Source of the DNA: Candidatus Lernaella stagnicola
GTDB lineage: Bacteria > Lernaellota > Lernaellaia > Lernaellales > Lernaellaceae
DNA length: 64,000 bases
Direction: 5' to 3'
NCBI GenBank assembly: GCA_030765525.1
Contig: JAVCCK010000041.1
Location: 124,001-188,000, forward strand
In this document: positions 48,092 through 57,822 of the stretch, one piece after another
Layout of the letters: the number at the start of each line of letters is the position of its first letter
Numbering within the stretch: the first letter of the stretch is position 1
Notes under the pieces: model-generated
The model's input: only the letters and a program-made list of their open reading frames with translations
Database searches by the model: none
Told to the model about the DNA's origin: nothing
Made by a program: the position numbers and the translations under genes

Positions 48092-50290
48092 TCAGCGCGA
48101 ATCATCCCACCCGTCATAGCCTACCGGAAAACGCAGCGCGTAAAGCGCGCCTTCGGCCCAATAGGCAATGTAGACCTGGTTGTTATCGTCGGTGTAGCCG
48201 ATCGACGCGAAGTCACCGGCGTCGCCGCCGGTGTCGATGGCCCGCACTTCCCAATCGCCTGAAGTGTTGGTCGCGTAGCCCAGGTCGCCGGTCGATAGAC
48301 GATAGAAGGCGATGTGGACGTCGTCGAAATCGTCCATCACCAGCGCCGTCCATAACCCGGCGTCGTCATCTAAATCTTCCAGCGTCCATTCGCCGTTGAG
48401 AGCGCGGCTCGCATGTTTCAGCGTACCCTCGGAAAAATCATTACCCAGGGCGTAGGCGAGATGAGCGCGACCGATGGAATCCACGTCCAACGACAGCCGT
48501 GAGCCGAAATCATTGATGTTGTCGACAACCTCGAAAAGGAACGTGCCGGTCGCGTTGTTCCCGTACTTCACGTCGAACGTGATTTCGCCGAAGTAAAACG
48601 CCACGTGCAACGTGCCGTCTTGGTCGACCGCCAGCGCCGTATCGCCGCCGAATGTGCTGCCCTCGGCGATCGATGTGGTCAGCCAGCCCTCCTCGCCGAG
48701 CGTGGACAAATTAATATCGGTCTCGTCCTCGTGGAATGAGGTGATATAGACCGTACCGTCCGGACCCACGGCAATCGAACAATCCCGTCCCACATCCAGA
48801 ACGGTTTCACTCTGCAGGCCGCCCGCATTCGTGGCGTAGACCAACGCACCGCCCGGTTCGCGATGGTAGCAAACGTGATAGTCGCCCGACTCGTCCACGG
48901 CGACGCTGGTGCGGTGGCCGCCGTCCAACGTGTCGTCAATGACCGTGGTGGCCCATTCGCCTTCAAAGGGCAACGCCAACTTCGCCGTGCCGTTTCGAGG
49001 ATCGCGACAGGCGATCGCCTCGATGCTGGAATCGCTTGCGGCGAGCGACGTGTCCAAGCCAACATCCGCGGCAATGACATCCGTATTCCACGCGTCGCCG
49101 GTGCGGCGGACAAAGGCCAACTCACCGTACCCGGCCTCGATTTCCCGGTAGAACGCGGTGCCGAAACCGTTGCCGTCGAACACTGCGGCGTGGAACAGCA
49201 CATCGAAAGTGAAATCGTCGATCGCCATGACATTCCACGAACCGGGTGAACCGATCGCCGCCGCCGGCTGGCACCCCTCGTCGTTTATGCAGGCGGAGTA
49301 AGAGATTCCAACCTCGCCGCCGGCCGCCACCGCCACCGAGTTGAAGTATCCGGTGCCGGAATTGGCGTCGACGGTTTCCGGATTCCAGCCGCCGCCGTCG
49401 TTGACGGTAAGTTTGAGCGACGTGTCCGACAGGTTGTGGTAGGCGATGTACACCGTGTCGTCACCGCTGACGGCAATGGAAGGATAGTGGCCTACGTTGA
49501 ACTCCGGGTCGACCACAACCGGTTCCGACCAACCGGTTTCGTCGCGCGCGGAGTATTTCAAGTTGTTCGTGTTGCCGTCGTAGAAAGCCAGGTGCAGTTT
49601 GCCGTTAAAATCGGCGGTTACCGATAGATCCGAACTGAAGACACCGATATCGGCAACCTCCCGGCGGATCCAACCGATATCGTCGCCGTCATCGTAGGCG
49701 TCTCGGAGGATCTCCTCGTGGGCGTAAAGGATATGTGGCACGTTGTCGCCGTCGACGGCGATGTCGATAGCCCGACCCGCCCCAAAACCGATATCGACTT
49801 CCACGATCTCCCAGCGTTCGATGCGGTCCGAAGCATAGAACAAGGTTTCGCTGGCCGGGTTTTGAAACGCGAAGTGAAGCGCGCCGTTGCTGTCACGCGT
49901 CAGCGCCGGCTTGGCGGCGCCGCGGGCAATGAACTCCTCGGTCCACGGCCCTTTTCCGGACGAGGTGAAGAGAAACAACTCGCGCCCTTTTGCGGCGGCG
50001 AGGTAAAGGTCTTCGTGTTCCGCGAGCAGGTCCAAACCGTTTCGTCCCGCGCCGCCGTCCACCAGCCAAAGGGTGGCCTCGTCGTAGTCATCGTCGCCGG
50101 CGGTATCGTCGTCGGTGGTGTCGTCGTCATCGTCATCATCATTTGGTAAGGGCGGCGTCGTGTCGTCATCGGTAGCGTCGTCATCGCCGACCGATGTTTG
50201 ATCGCCGTCACCGCCGGTGCCGCAAGCCACAACGAAGATCAGGGCGAGCACCAGCAGCGCAATCGTCCAGACTCCCCATTTCGTTTTCAT
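48092..50290 (-). CDS. Asp-rich lipoprotein with propeller-like repeats
   Basis: A 732-residue lipoprotein beginning at ATG 50290 with lipobox VVAC. A linker rich in Asp and Thr (D-runs between residues 38 and 65) is followed by a long domain of 50-60 residue repeats such as DLSVTADFNGKLHLAFYDG and SIAVSGDDTVYIAYHNLSD. These repeats resemble those of the 44.4 kb protein and predict two beta-propellers. No catalytic motif. It is convergent with the protease gene and may be exposed on the cell surface. Confidence 0.78.
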   Translation of the reverse strand: MKTKWGVWTIALLVLALIFVVACGTGGDGDQTSVGDDDATDDDTTPPLPNDDDDDDDTTDDDTAGDDDYDEATLWLVDGGAGRNGLDLLAEHEDLYLAAAKGRELFLFTSSGKGPWTEEFIARGAAKPALTRDSNGALHFAFQNPASETLFYASDRIERWEIVEVDIGFGAGRAIDIAVDGDNVPHILYAHEEILRDAYDDGDDIGWIRREVADIGVFSSDLSVTADFNGKLHLAFYDGNTNNLKYSARDETGWSEPVVVDPEFNVGHYPSIAVSGDDTVYIAYHNLSDTSLKLTVNDGGGWNPETVDANSGTGYFNSVAVAAGGEVGISYSACINDEGCQPAAAIGSPGSWNVMAIDDFTFDVLFHAAVFDGNGFGTAFYREIEAGYGELAFVRRTGDAWNTDVIAADVGLDTSLAASDSSIEAIACRDPRNGTAKLALPFEGEWATTVIDDTLDGGHRTSVAVDESGDYHVCYHREPGGALVYATNAGGLQSETVLDVGRDCSIAVGPDGTVYITSFHEDETDINLSTLGEEGWLTTSIAEGSTFGGDTALAVDQDGTLHVAFYFGEITFDVKYGNNATGTFLFEVVDNINDFGSRLSLDVDSIGRAHLAYALGNDFSEGTLKHASRALNGEWTLEDLDDDAGLWTALVMDDFDDVHIAFYRLSTGDLGYATNTSGDWEVRAIDTGGDAGDFASIGYTDDNNQVYIAYWAEGALYALRFPVGYDGWDDSR

Positions 50291-50380
50291 TCCGCCCTCC
50301 GGGTCTTCGGTTGGCGGCAATCAACGATACCTCTTCGCTACGCTGCCTCTTGGCGGTGTTTCGCCTGATTGCCGCGTATA

Positions 50381-51058
50381 TTAACTATCGCCGTCGGATT
50401 TGGCGTCTTCTTCGCTCTCGGTGTCCGATTCGATTTCCTCTTCCACTTGCACCTCGCCCGCCTCGGTTGCCGGTTGTGCAGCTTGTTCCACGCCTTCATC
50501 GGTCGATTCTTCGGTGAGCTCCGCGGCGCTTTCGTCGGGCGACTCGTCGATCTTGCCTTCCTGGGCATCGGCCAACAAATTCACCGCGTTAATAACTTTT
50601 ATCGCCCCAATCGTTTGGGCCGCCAGTAGGACAAAGAGCAGCACACCGCCGAGCGGTCGGTTTTTCATCACGAGAAAAGCAAAGATCCAACAGAACGCCG
50701 TTACCCAATACAGTCCGGTGCCCATCCGTTTTTCGATCGGCAATTCATGGCGCTCGACGTAGCTGTTGTAGTCGGCCGCGAACCCCGCCATAACCACGAA
50801 GATCCAATACACGTTGAACACCGGAATGAACGAATACCCCAGTGCTTTTCCGGGTGTCGTTCTCGCCTCTTCGTCCTGAAGCGCCTTCCAGGCTTTGTAG
50901 TACATCAGAATCACGAGAACAGCCGCTATCAGGTACATGAAACGTGCAAAAGCCAAGCGGCCCATGCTGTTGTTCATGAACGCCATACGCGCGACCAGCG
51001 AAAGGAAAAGCGTTAGCGAAATGCTGATGACGTAGGGCAATTTTGAAATCCGCGTCAT
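50381..51058 (-). CDS. Four-helix membrane protein with acidic C-terminal tail
   Basis: A 225-residue protein with four predicted transmembrane segments (VISISLTLFLSLVARMAF, FMYLIAAVLVILMYYKAW, FIPVFNVYWIFVVMAGF, GGVLLFVLLAAQTIGAI) and a highly acidic, Ser/Glu-rich cytoplasmic or periplasmic tail of about 60 residues. The arrangement resembles DUF4328-type proteins (GYSFIPVFNVYW), which are of unknown function. Downstream of it, on the same strand, is the 48.1 kb lipoprotein gene. Confidence 0.65.
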   Translation of the reverse strand: MTRISKLPYVISISLTLFLSLVARMAFMNNSMGRLAFARFMYLIAAVLVILMYYKAWKALQDEEARTTPGKALGYSFIPVFNVYWIFVVMAGFAADYNSYVERHELPIEKRMGTGLYWVTAFCWIFAFLVMKNRPLGGVLLFVLLAAQTIGAIKVINAVNLLADAQEGKIDESPDESAAELTEESTDEGVEQAAQPATEAGEVQVEEEIESDTESEEDAKSDGDS

Positions 51059-51217
51059 TCTTTACCTCATTCAATGGGGTGTTCCGAATATCCCGTTTCC
51101 CGAGGAGAACGGGGTAGCATGACATCGCGGTATTTTGTCACACCTACGCCGTCGAGGCAACGGATCACCGGTCGGCAAACTTTCGGGTCGGGCGGATAAA
51201 CGAGACCGCAAAACAGG

Positions 51218-52933
51218 CTAGATCGTTGGCGGCGGAGGTTTCCCCTCTCGCGCCAACAGTTCGACGTAAAGCTCGCGATGAGGCAGCGCATACTGCAAAG
51301 TCGAGCGGTTTTCCAGAAGATAGTCGGCGATCAGGCGGTTTTTCGTCCGGTCCGCCGCGCCCTCTTCCACCCGCTCGAGCAGCACAACCCCGGCTTGCAC
51401 GCTTTGGACCGCGTAGTGCGGGTCGGCCAGCGTCGCCAGGGTCCAGTCGATCACATCCTGCTTGGCGGGATAAGTGCTGACCAGCGTGTCCACCAAAATC
51501 CAATGCGGTTGCACGCGCTCCAGATCGCACGGAACTCCGTTGATGGATGGTTGCGAGCGGTTCTCGACGTAGCTCGCGACGTAATAGGGATACTGCCAGG
51601 ATAAGCACGCGCTCAACTGGCTCTGCTCGATCAAATCGATGTCCGCACGAATTTGGCGCGAGCCCGCCGTTTCTTGATAACGGTAGCTGTATTGCGACCA
51701 CGAAGGCGTTAGCGGCACGGGACCGCCCGTCGGCGGCGCGGCGAGCCAATGATACGCCCCGCCGAAAACGACCAACGCAGCGACAATCGCGACGTGCTTT
51801 ATCGTCTTGCGAGGCACGTCGCGCCTGAGGTGATCGTACAGCGCGGCAAGGCCGAAGGCGGCGCCTAGATAGATCATCACCGCCCAGACGATAGGAAGCC
51901 GGACAATCCCCGTCCATGCGGTGATCGGATAAATCAGAAAGGCGTCGAAGTACCCGGCTCGAGCCCAGATGTCGTTGAGCAGCAAGGTAACCACAAGCTG
52001 AAAAACGGCGGGCACAAACGTCCAATACGGCGCTCGCAAACAGATGAACGCGACCGGAAACATGAGTAGGATCAACCGCAGGTTGAACGGCGAGAACAAT
52101 CCGAAGAAGAAACCCGCCGACGAATTATTCTTCAGAAACTGCAGCGGCGAAGTGATCGTCGGGCTGAAATCGCCGGTCTGCGACGAGAATACAAGCACGT
52201 ACAGCAACGCCGCGCCGTAAATCGCGCCGGCGACCATGCTGCCGATCAACGACGGGACGATCGTCGGCCGCTCCTTGCGCCGGTAAAACCACAACGCGAT
52301 GAAAAAGACGACCGGTACGAACTCAATTTTGAAAACCATGCTCAGCACAGCCGCCACAGCAGCAAGCCGACCGCGCTCTCGCAACGCGAGGTAAACAAAT
52401 AGGAAGAGGAAAAAAATACCCGGCGATTCGGGTCGAAAGCCGAGAAACGAATAGATTTCGATAAGCGGATTGATCAAGTAGGAAAACGCCAGCGCCAACG
52501 ATACCGCCGGACTTTTCGTCAACTGCAGGGCAATGGCGAATAGAACGATGATCGAAAGCGCCGTGAAAAACGGGCTGATCGCCAATGGGTATTCCGGAAA
52601 CGGAAGCAGCAATAAGCCCGGATACAACAAATAAAAACCCGGCGTAAGAACCAAGTTTTCCTGCAAGCGCCCTTGAGCCAGCGTCGCGCGTATGTGGGCC
52701 AAGGAACCAATGTCGGGGACCATCGGGTCGAAATGAATCCACTTCGAATAATTCAACCAATAGAACAGCAGGAAATACCCGATGGCGGCGATTACCACCA
52801 GCAGGAAAGCACTCGTTTCCCAGGTAATGGGAAAGAATCGGCACTGCTTACGTGTTTCTAAGGCCAAGTTGATGTCCATCCCGCCGGGCGACGGCGTTTC
52901 CCGCATTTGGCGCGACTCGAGGTCGCCGGCCAC
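51218..52933 (-). CDS. DUF2079-type polytopic membrane protein
   Basis: A membrane protein of 571 residues from the GTG at 52933; ATGs at 52906 and 52879 are possible starts. Ten or more transmembrane segments. The stretch YSFLGFRPESPGIFFLFLFV with AAVAAVLSMVFKIEFVPVVF matches the conserved core of DUF2079, a GT-C-like family whose activity is unknown. Near the C-terminus there is a periplasmic segment with PHWILVDTLVSTYPAKQD. No operon partner is obvious. Confidence 0.68.
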   Translation of the reverse strand: MAGDLESRQMRETPSPGGMDINLALETRKQCRFFPITWETSAFLLVVIAAIGYFLLFYWLNYSKWIHFDPMVPDIGSLAHIRATLAQGRLQENLVLTPGFYLLYPGLLLLPFPEYPLAISPFFTALSIIVLFAIALQLTKSPAVSLALAFSYLINPLIEIYSFLGFRPESPGIFFLFLFVYLALRERGRLAAVAAVLSMVFKIEFVPVVFFIALWFYRRKERPTIVPSLIGSMVAGAIYGAALLYVLVFSSQTGDFSPTITSPLQFLKNNSSAGFFFGLFSPFNLRLILLMFPVAFICLRAPYWTFVPAVFQLVVTLLLNDIWARAGYFDAFLIYPITAWTGIVRLPIVWAVMIYLGAAFGLAALYDHLRRDVPRKTIKHVAIVAALVVFGGAYHWLAAPPTGGPVPLTPSWSQYSYRYQETAGSRQIRADIDLIEQSQLSACLSWQYPYYVASYVENRSQPSINGVPCDLERVQPHWILVDTLVSTYPAKQDVIDWTLATLADPHYAVQSVQAGVVLLERVEEGAADRTKNRLIADYLLENRSTLQYALPHRELYVELLAREGKPPPPTI

Positions 52934-53286
52934 CTGCGCCTAGCTTAGCGCTTTCGAACGCCCGCGCAAAACGCTCTCCGACCCTGGGAGGCGACTTCCT
53001 GGTTGTCGACTTGAATACGAAACGGTGTGGCGACGCGTCTTTTCTTCGAGAGTAATGTTCGCGGAGCCGAAGCACGTTTTCGTGACTATCGTTTAGTGAG
53101 GGCAAGATGTTGTCGCCACAAAAAAACGTATTAACGGCGCCGCGAATTCGTGTGAAATCCTTGTGGATTGATGCACGGTTTCTACGGCGTGAGTCTTGAT
53201 TAGGTGAATGAGAATTACGAGGCGTTTTCGATAAACGATCGAAAAAAAAGACAATCTGACATCGAATCATAAAAGGAGACCGAGTC
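52934..53286. other. Intergenic region upstream of catalase
   Basis: About 350 bases with no gene. It is the divergent control region of the DUF2079 gene and catalase. I see no clear peroxide-responsive operator (PerR or OxyR site); only a weak AT-rich segment precedes the catalase ribosome site AAAGGAG at 53271-53277. Confidence 0.4.
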
Positions 53287-54738
53287 ATGGCCAAGAAACT
53301 GACCCATAACGTCGGCGCGCCCGTCGTCGACAACCAAAACGTGGTCACCGCCGGACCGCGTGGTCCGATGTTGCTGCAGGATGTTTGGTACCTGGAGAAA
53401 CTCGCCCATTTCGACCGTGAGGTGATCCCCGAGCGCCGAATGCACGCGAAAGGCTCCGGCGCGTTCGGCACGTTCACCGTCACCCATGACATCACCCGAC
53501 TCACCAGGGCCAAGATTTTCTCGGAAATCGGCAAAACCACTGACGTGTTTGTGCGTTTTTCCACCGTCGCGGGCGAGCGCGGCGCGGCGGACGCCGAGCG
53601 CGACATACGCGGCTTTGCGATGAAATTCTACACCGAAGAAGGAAACTGGGATTTGGTCGGCAACAACACGCCGGTGTTCTTTCTGCGCGACCCGCTCAAA
53701 TTCCCGGATCTCAACCACGCCGTGAAACGCGACCCACGGACCAACCTTCGCAGCGCTCGCAACAACTGGGATTTCTGGACTTCGTTGCCCGAGGCGCTGC
53801 ACCAGGTCACGATCACCATGAGCGACCGGGGGATTCCCCTCTCCTACCGCCACATGAACGGTTACGGCTCCCACACTTTCAGCCTGATCAACGTGAACGG
53901 CGAGCGTTTCTGGGTCAAATTCCACTTCAAAACACAACAGGGAGTCAAGATTCTGACCGATGCGGCGGCCGAGGAAATCATCGGCAAGTGCCGCGAGAGC
54001 CACCAGCGCGACCTATTCGACAGCATTGAGGCGGGAGAATTTCCGCGGTGGAGCATGAAAATTCAAGTCGTTCCCGAAGCGGAGGCCGCAAATTTCCCCT
54101 TCAATCCGTTTGATCTGACCAAGGTCTGGCCGCATGAAGACTACCCGCTCATGGATGTCGGCGTACTCGAGCTGAACAGGAACCCTGAGAACTACTTCGC
54201 CGACGTCGAGCAAGCCGCCTTCAACCCGGCGAACATCGTGCCCGGCATCGGCTTCTCGCCCGACAAGATGCTGCAGGGCCGGCTGTTCTCCTACGGCGAC
54301 GCGCAACGCTATCGGTTGGGCGTGAACCATCACCTGATTCCCGTCAACCAGGCCCGCTGCCCGGTCAACGCGTTCCACCGCGACGGCGCGATGCGGGTGG
54401 ACGGCAATTACGGCGGCAACCTTGGTTACGAGCCCAACAGCTACGGCGAGTGGCAGGAGCAACCGGGGGTCCGCGAGCCGCCCTTGCCTCTCGACGGGGC
54501 GGCCGGCAACTGGAGCCACCGCGAGGACGATGACGATTACTACTCGCAGCCCGGCGCCTTGTTCCGGCTTATGAGCCCCGCGCAACAGAAGGTTCTGTTT
54601 GAAAACACCGCCAGAGCCATGGGCGACGCACCGAAGAAAATCAAGCTGCGTCACATCGGCAACTGCATGAAAGCGGACCCGGCCTACGGCAAGGGCGTGG
54701 CAGAAGCTTTGGGCATCGATCCAGGCGAAGTGGAGTGA
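53287..54738 (+). CDS. katA: Monofunctional haem catalase
   Basis: A 483-residue clade 3-type catalase. Distal His53 lies in [13 protein letters not shown], the haem-side Asn126 in [13 protein letters not shown], the substrate channel region in [20 protein letters not shown], and the proximal tyrosine in [13 protein letters not shown]. The ATG at 53287 has a good AAAGGAG 9 bases upstream. It degrades hydrogen peroxide in the cytoplasm, unusual company for an oxygen-sensitive dehydratase but common in facultative or aerotolerant organisms. Confidence 0.97.
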   Translation: MAKKLTHNVGAPVVDNQNVVTAGPRGPMLLQDVWYLEKLAHFDREVIPERRMHAKGSGAFGTFTVTHDITRLTRAKIFSEIGKTTDVFVRFSTVAGERGAADAERDIRGFAMKFYTEEGNWDLVGNNTPVFFLRDPLKFPDLNHAVKRDPRTNLRSARNNWDFWTSLPEALHQVTITMSDRGIPLSYRHMNGYGSHTFSLINVNGERFWVKFHFKTQQGVKILTDAAAEEIIGKCRESHQRDLFDSIEAGEFPRWSMKIQVVPEAEAANFPFNPFDLTKVWPHEDYPLMDVGVLELNRNPENYFADVEQAAFNPANIVPGIGFSPDKMLQGRLFSYGDAQRYRLGVNHHLIPVNQARCPVNAFHRDGAMRVDGNYGGNLGYEPNSYGEWQEQPGVREPPLPLDGAAGNWSHREDDDDYYSQPGALFRLMSPAQQKVLFENTARAMGDAPKKIKLRHIGNCMKADPAYGKGVAEALGIDPGEVE

Positions 54739-55020
54739 CTTAAGGGGCGGCGTTCAATCTAGGAATTCGAGACGACTCGCGCCCATGATACGCGAATCGT
54801 GACCTGTGATCGTAACCCGAAAAAGCGACGCACGGTCACTTTCGGCGGCGGCGTCGTCGCTCATTGTGTCGGCATCGGCGGCGTCGCGGTCACAAATAGT
54901 GTCGTTATCGGCGGCGGCGTCACGTTTTTTCTCCGAACAACGACAGCTTGATCGTCGTCGTCGGAGCAGTCGACGCCCAAAATACCGGCAACGGTCACGA
55001 GACTCAATCGCATCAATAAA

Positions 55021-56730
55021 TCAAAACTCGTCGATTCCCATATCCCACCCCGCACCCTGGGGGCGATCATCCAGATCCCAATCGATGTTGAACCAGGGTC
55101 CGAAATACCAGGGCGCGATGTCGCGGCCGGCGTCGACGCAAGGGCTGCCCGCCTGCAGATGAAAAGTGCCCTCCAAATCGAAGGCGGGGTCTTCGGCCAG
55201 GTTGTCTTCGGCCTGCGCGCAACCGGTCCATTCGCAAGCTTCCACGTCGGCCAGGGTCGTCAGATCATCGCCCGCCAGATAGATCAGACCGCTGCTCAGC
55301 GGGTCCTCGCCGTGGACGAATAAATCATTATTAAGCAGGTAGACATTCTGGCTGTCGTTCAAATGCAGACCATAAGCCCAATAGTTCGACCGCACGTCGA
55401 CGATGTTGTTGACGAGGTACGCGGCGGTCACGGTGTTCATTTTGATCCCGGTGACATTGTCTTCGTCAGCGTTCGCGAAAATGACGTTGTTCAGCGCCGC
55501 AAACTGAGAATTGGTGACGCTTACGCCCGTGACCGAGGTGCAATCGAAACCCGAAAACAGCAGGTTATTGACTAGGGTAACATCGCTGTTGTTCACCTCC
55601 ACGCTGCTGGTCGAAGTGCCGCCCGTGCCCCCGGAAATCTGGTTGCGAATCAACGTGGCTTCAGCGTTAATGACTTGCACGCCATCCATCGAGACGGCCC
55701 CGAGCGCGTCGTTCGCTTCAATGATGTTGTCGACCAGCAAAGCCGTGCCGCCGTTGATGTAAACGCCGACCGCACCGGTCGGCGCGCCGCGGCTACCGGT
55801 GATGCGGTTGCCCAGCAGCGTGATATCGCCCTTGGAAGAAACGCCGTTGCAACTCGCCCCGCCGTTGCCGCCGTAGATCAGGTTGTTGGCCACGATCGCC
55901 GTCGTCCCCGCCGACACGCGCACGCCGGTGGTTGCCAGAGCGTAGTCGTCCCCGTGTACCGTGAATCCCTCGAAGACGATCGTCTCACCCACACCGCCCT
56001 CGATCCGGACCGCCGGTTTTGTTGAGCCGGCCGGAATGATGGAAGGATATAGCGTTATGTTGCGGGACCACGAAGCATCTTCGTATCCGCCGAACATCGA
56101 CACCGTGGCGGTGACGCTCAAATCGTAAAAATACTGGCCCTCGGCCACGAACACGACCTTTCCCTGCGCGGCGGCCAGATCGACAGCGTCGGAAAGGACC
56201 AACAGCGGATCGTCCATCTTCCCCGTGCCCTGATCGCTGCCCATGGGCGAAACGAAAATACCGACCTCTTCCGATCGCTCGAAATCAACGCCGTCGCAGT
56301 TCTGATCGATGTTGTCGTCGGGAAAATCGAAAGCGGCCGGATGCTTGAGCGGATCATTGTCGTCGCAGTCGCCGCCTTCCGGGCCGTACCCTTCGGGAAG
56401 TTCTTCGCCGGAGCAAACCTGCTGATCCGGTTCGCCTACGCCGTAGCCGTCGTGATCCGCATCTTCGCTGCCGTCCAGCCACGCGAACAGATCCGCATCG
56501 CCGTCGTCGCAGTCCGTCCCGTCTTCCGACCAACCCTCGGGACACTCATCGTGTTTGGAAATAACACTGTGTTGCGGATTCCCGTACCCGTCACCGTCGG
56601 TATCTTTGTGGCATTTTATCTCGCCTTCCCCCGGCTCTTCGTCCTCTCCGGTATCACAAGCGGCAAACATGAAAAACAAGATGAGCATCAACGAAATCGC
56701 GAGCCAACTCTTCCCAAAGCGGTTCAACAT
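55021..56730 (-). CDS. MopE-type metal-binding and beta-helix lipoprotein
   Basis: A 569-residue lipoprotein (ATG 56730, lipobox FAAC). Residues 25-130 are acidic with several repeats of the putative metal-binding MopE type: DTDGDGYGNPQ, then DGTDCDDGDADLFAW and DADHDGYGVGE, and GGDCDDNDPLKHPAAFD. The rest is a right-handed parallel beta-helix (repeats such as GVRVSAGTTAIVANNLIYGG and ITLLGNRITGSRGAPTGAV). In other bacteria MopE motifs bind copper or calcium; here the role is unknown. Surface display is likely. Confidence 0.83.
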   Translation of the reverse strand: MLNRFGKSWLAISLMLILFFMFAACDTGEDEEPGEGEIKCHKDTDGDGYGNPQHSVISKHDECPEGWSEDGTDCDDGDADLFAWLDGSEDADHDGYGVGEPDQQVCSGEELPEGYGPEGGDCDDNDPLKHPAAFDFPDDNIDQNCDGVDFERSEEVGIFVSPMGSDQGTGKMDDPLLVLSDAVDLAAAQGKVVFVAEGQYFYDLSVTATVSMFGGYEDASWSRNITLYPSIIPAGSTKPAVRIEGGVGETIVFEGFTVHGDDYALATTGVRVSAGTTAIVANNLIYGGNGGASCNGVSSKGDITLLGNRITGSRGAPTGAVGVYINGGTALLVDNIIEANDALGAVSMDGVQVINAEATLIRNQISGGTGGTSTSSVEVNNSDVTLVNNLLFSGFDCTSVTGVSVTNSQFAALNNVIFANADEDNVTGIKMNTVTAAYLVNNIVDVRSNYWAYGLHLNDSQNVYLLNNDLFVHGEDPLSSGLIYLAGDDLTTLADVEACEWTGCAQAEDNLAEDPAFDLEGTFHLQAGSPCVDAGRDIAPWYFGPWFNIDWDLDDRPQGAGWDMGIDEF

Positions 56731-56885
56731 TTGCTTCCCTTTCTTCCGGCACAAATTCTCTTCCCGATCCGACTCCTTGATCGGCTTATCGCAGAATTAT
56801 CCTGAATCATATCGAAATCCACCAGAGGGGATGCCCCTCTGGACTCCCCCAAATGACCAAATCACCAATTTTCACGGTCGACTGA

Positions 56886-57464
56886 CTAACGAACACAGCG
56901 CGCGCGGCCGTCGTTGCGGCCAACGTAGCCGTTGTCGACGTCGCCGTAGAAGAAACCGACGTACCACGCGTGGAGGCCGTCGTCCGCGACCGGCGACGAC
57001 GACCAATACCATTCGATCTCGCCAGACATTCCATCCGGCCAGTACGCCCCACCCGAACCAGGGCCTTCCAGATAACCACATCCGCCGCACGGATCACTCC
57101 AGCAATCGGATTCCGTCCAGCCGTCCGCCACGCCGCAGACGCCGCCCAATTCGGTCGCGTCGCAGCCGCGAATCAAGGAACGCAGTTCCGAGATTGTCGG
57201 CAAATGCCAGCCGCCGCCGGCCAGGGACAAATTGCTGCAATAGGTCTTGGCATCGTCCCACGTCATGTAATCGCTCGACGACGTCAGTTGCCACGTCAAG
57301 CCCGAGGACGAATCGGCCCAGGTGTCGTCCGTGGCGTCATCGTCGTTTTCGCTATCGTCATCGTCGCCTGAGTCGTCGTCGTCATCGTCGCCGCAAGAAG
57401 CCAGCAAACCGAAGCCCAAACTCAGCACCGCCATGAGCGCCAATAAAAGGAATCTCCTCATCAA
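56886..57464 (-). CDS. DUF1566 (Lcl-type) lipoprotein with Asp-rich linker, copy 1
   Basis: 192 residues; signal peptide and lipobox LLASC, then a poly-Asp linker of about 30 residues. The globular domain has GLTWQLTSSSDYMTWDDAK, HLPTISELRSLIRGCDATEL and YWSSSPV, with a terminal ARCVR. This is the DUF1566 or Lcl C-terminal domain found in many exported proteins of uncertain function. A close paralogue lies at 59.7 kb on the other strand. Confidence 0.8.
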   Translation of the reverse strand: MMRRFLLLALMAVLSLGFGLLASCGDDDDDDSGDDDDSENDDDATDDTWADSSSGLTWQLTSSSDYMTWDDAKTYCSNLSLAGGGWHLPTISELRSLIRGCDATELGGVCGVADGWTESDCWSDPCGGCGYLEGPGSGGAYWPDGMSGEIEWYWSSSPVADDGLHAWYVGFFYGDVDNGYVGRNDGRARCVR

Positions 57465-57822
57465 TTCCCCTTCTCCTGTAAACGTGATTTGAATTCGGCG
57501 AATCAGGTTACAGAGAGCCTCAGTGGGATCAAGTCTTATTTAACACGGCGCGTTCGGACATTCTGCGTCCCTTTCGTCAAGCGAATTCCCGTTCCAGTTC
57601 CGGTTTCTTGAGAAGTTCATAGTAGATTATTGTGAAATCATACAAAATAATACTGCCTTTGCCGAGTGCGCCGCCGTGACCCAGAACTACCACGATGACA
57701 CCGGTTCCCGCGGCCGCTTAGGCGGCGTTTCCCCTGCGGTGACGACGCGCTACAATCACCCATTCACAATCCTGTGAAAGATCTGGGCGCCTGCTTGGCG
57801 TTCCGGTTTCAGGAGTTCACCA
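57465..57822. other. Intergenic region between DUF1566 copy 1 and the membrane-propeller protein
   Basis: About 360 bases. AT-rich in the middle (57605-57660). No gene, RNA or repeat recognised; it should contain divergent promoters. Confidence 0.35.

Noticed and set aside
53190-53240. Fur/PerR-like sequence upstream of catalase (GAATGAGAATTACGA)
   Set aside because: Too few matches to the consensus and no dyad symmetry to support it.
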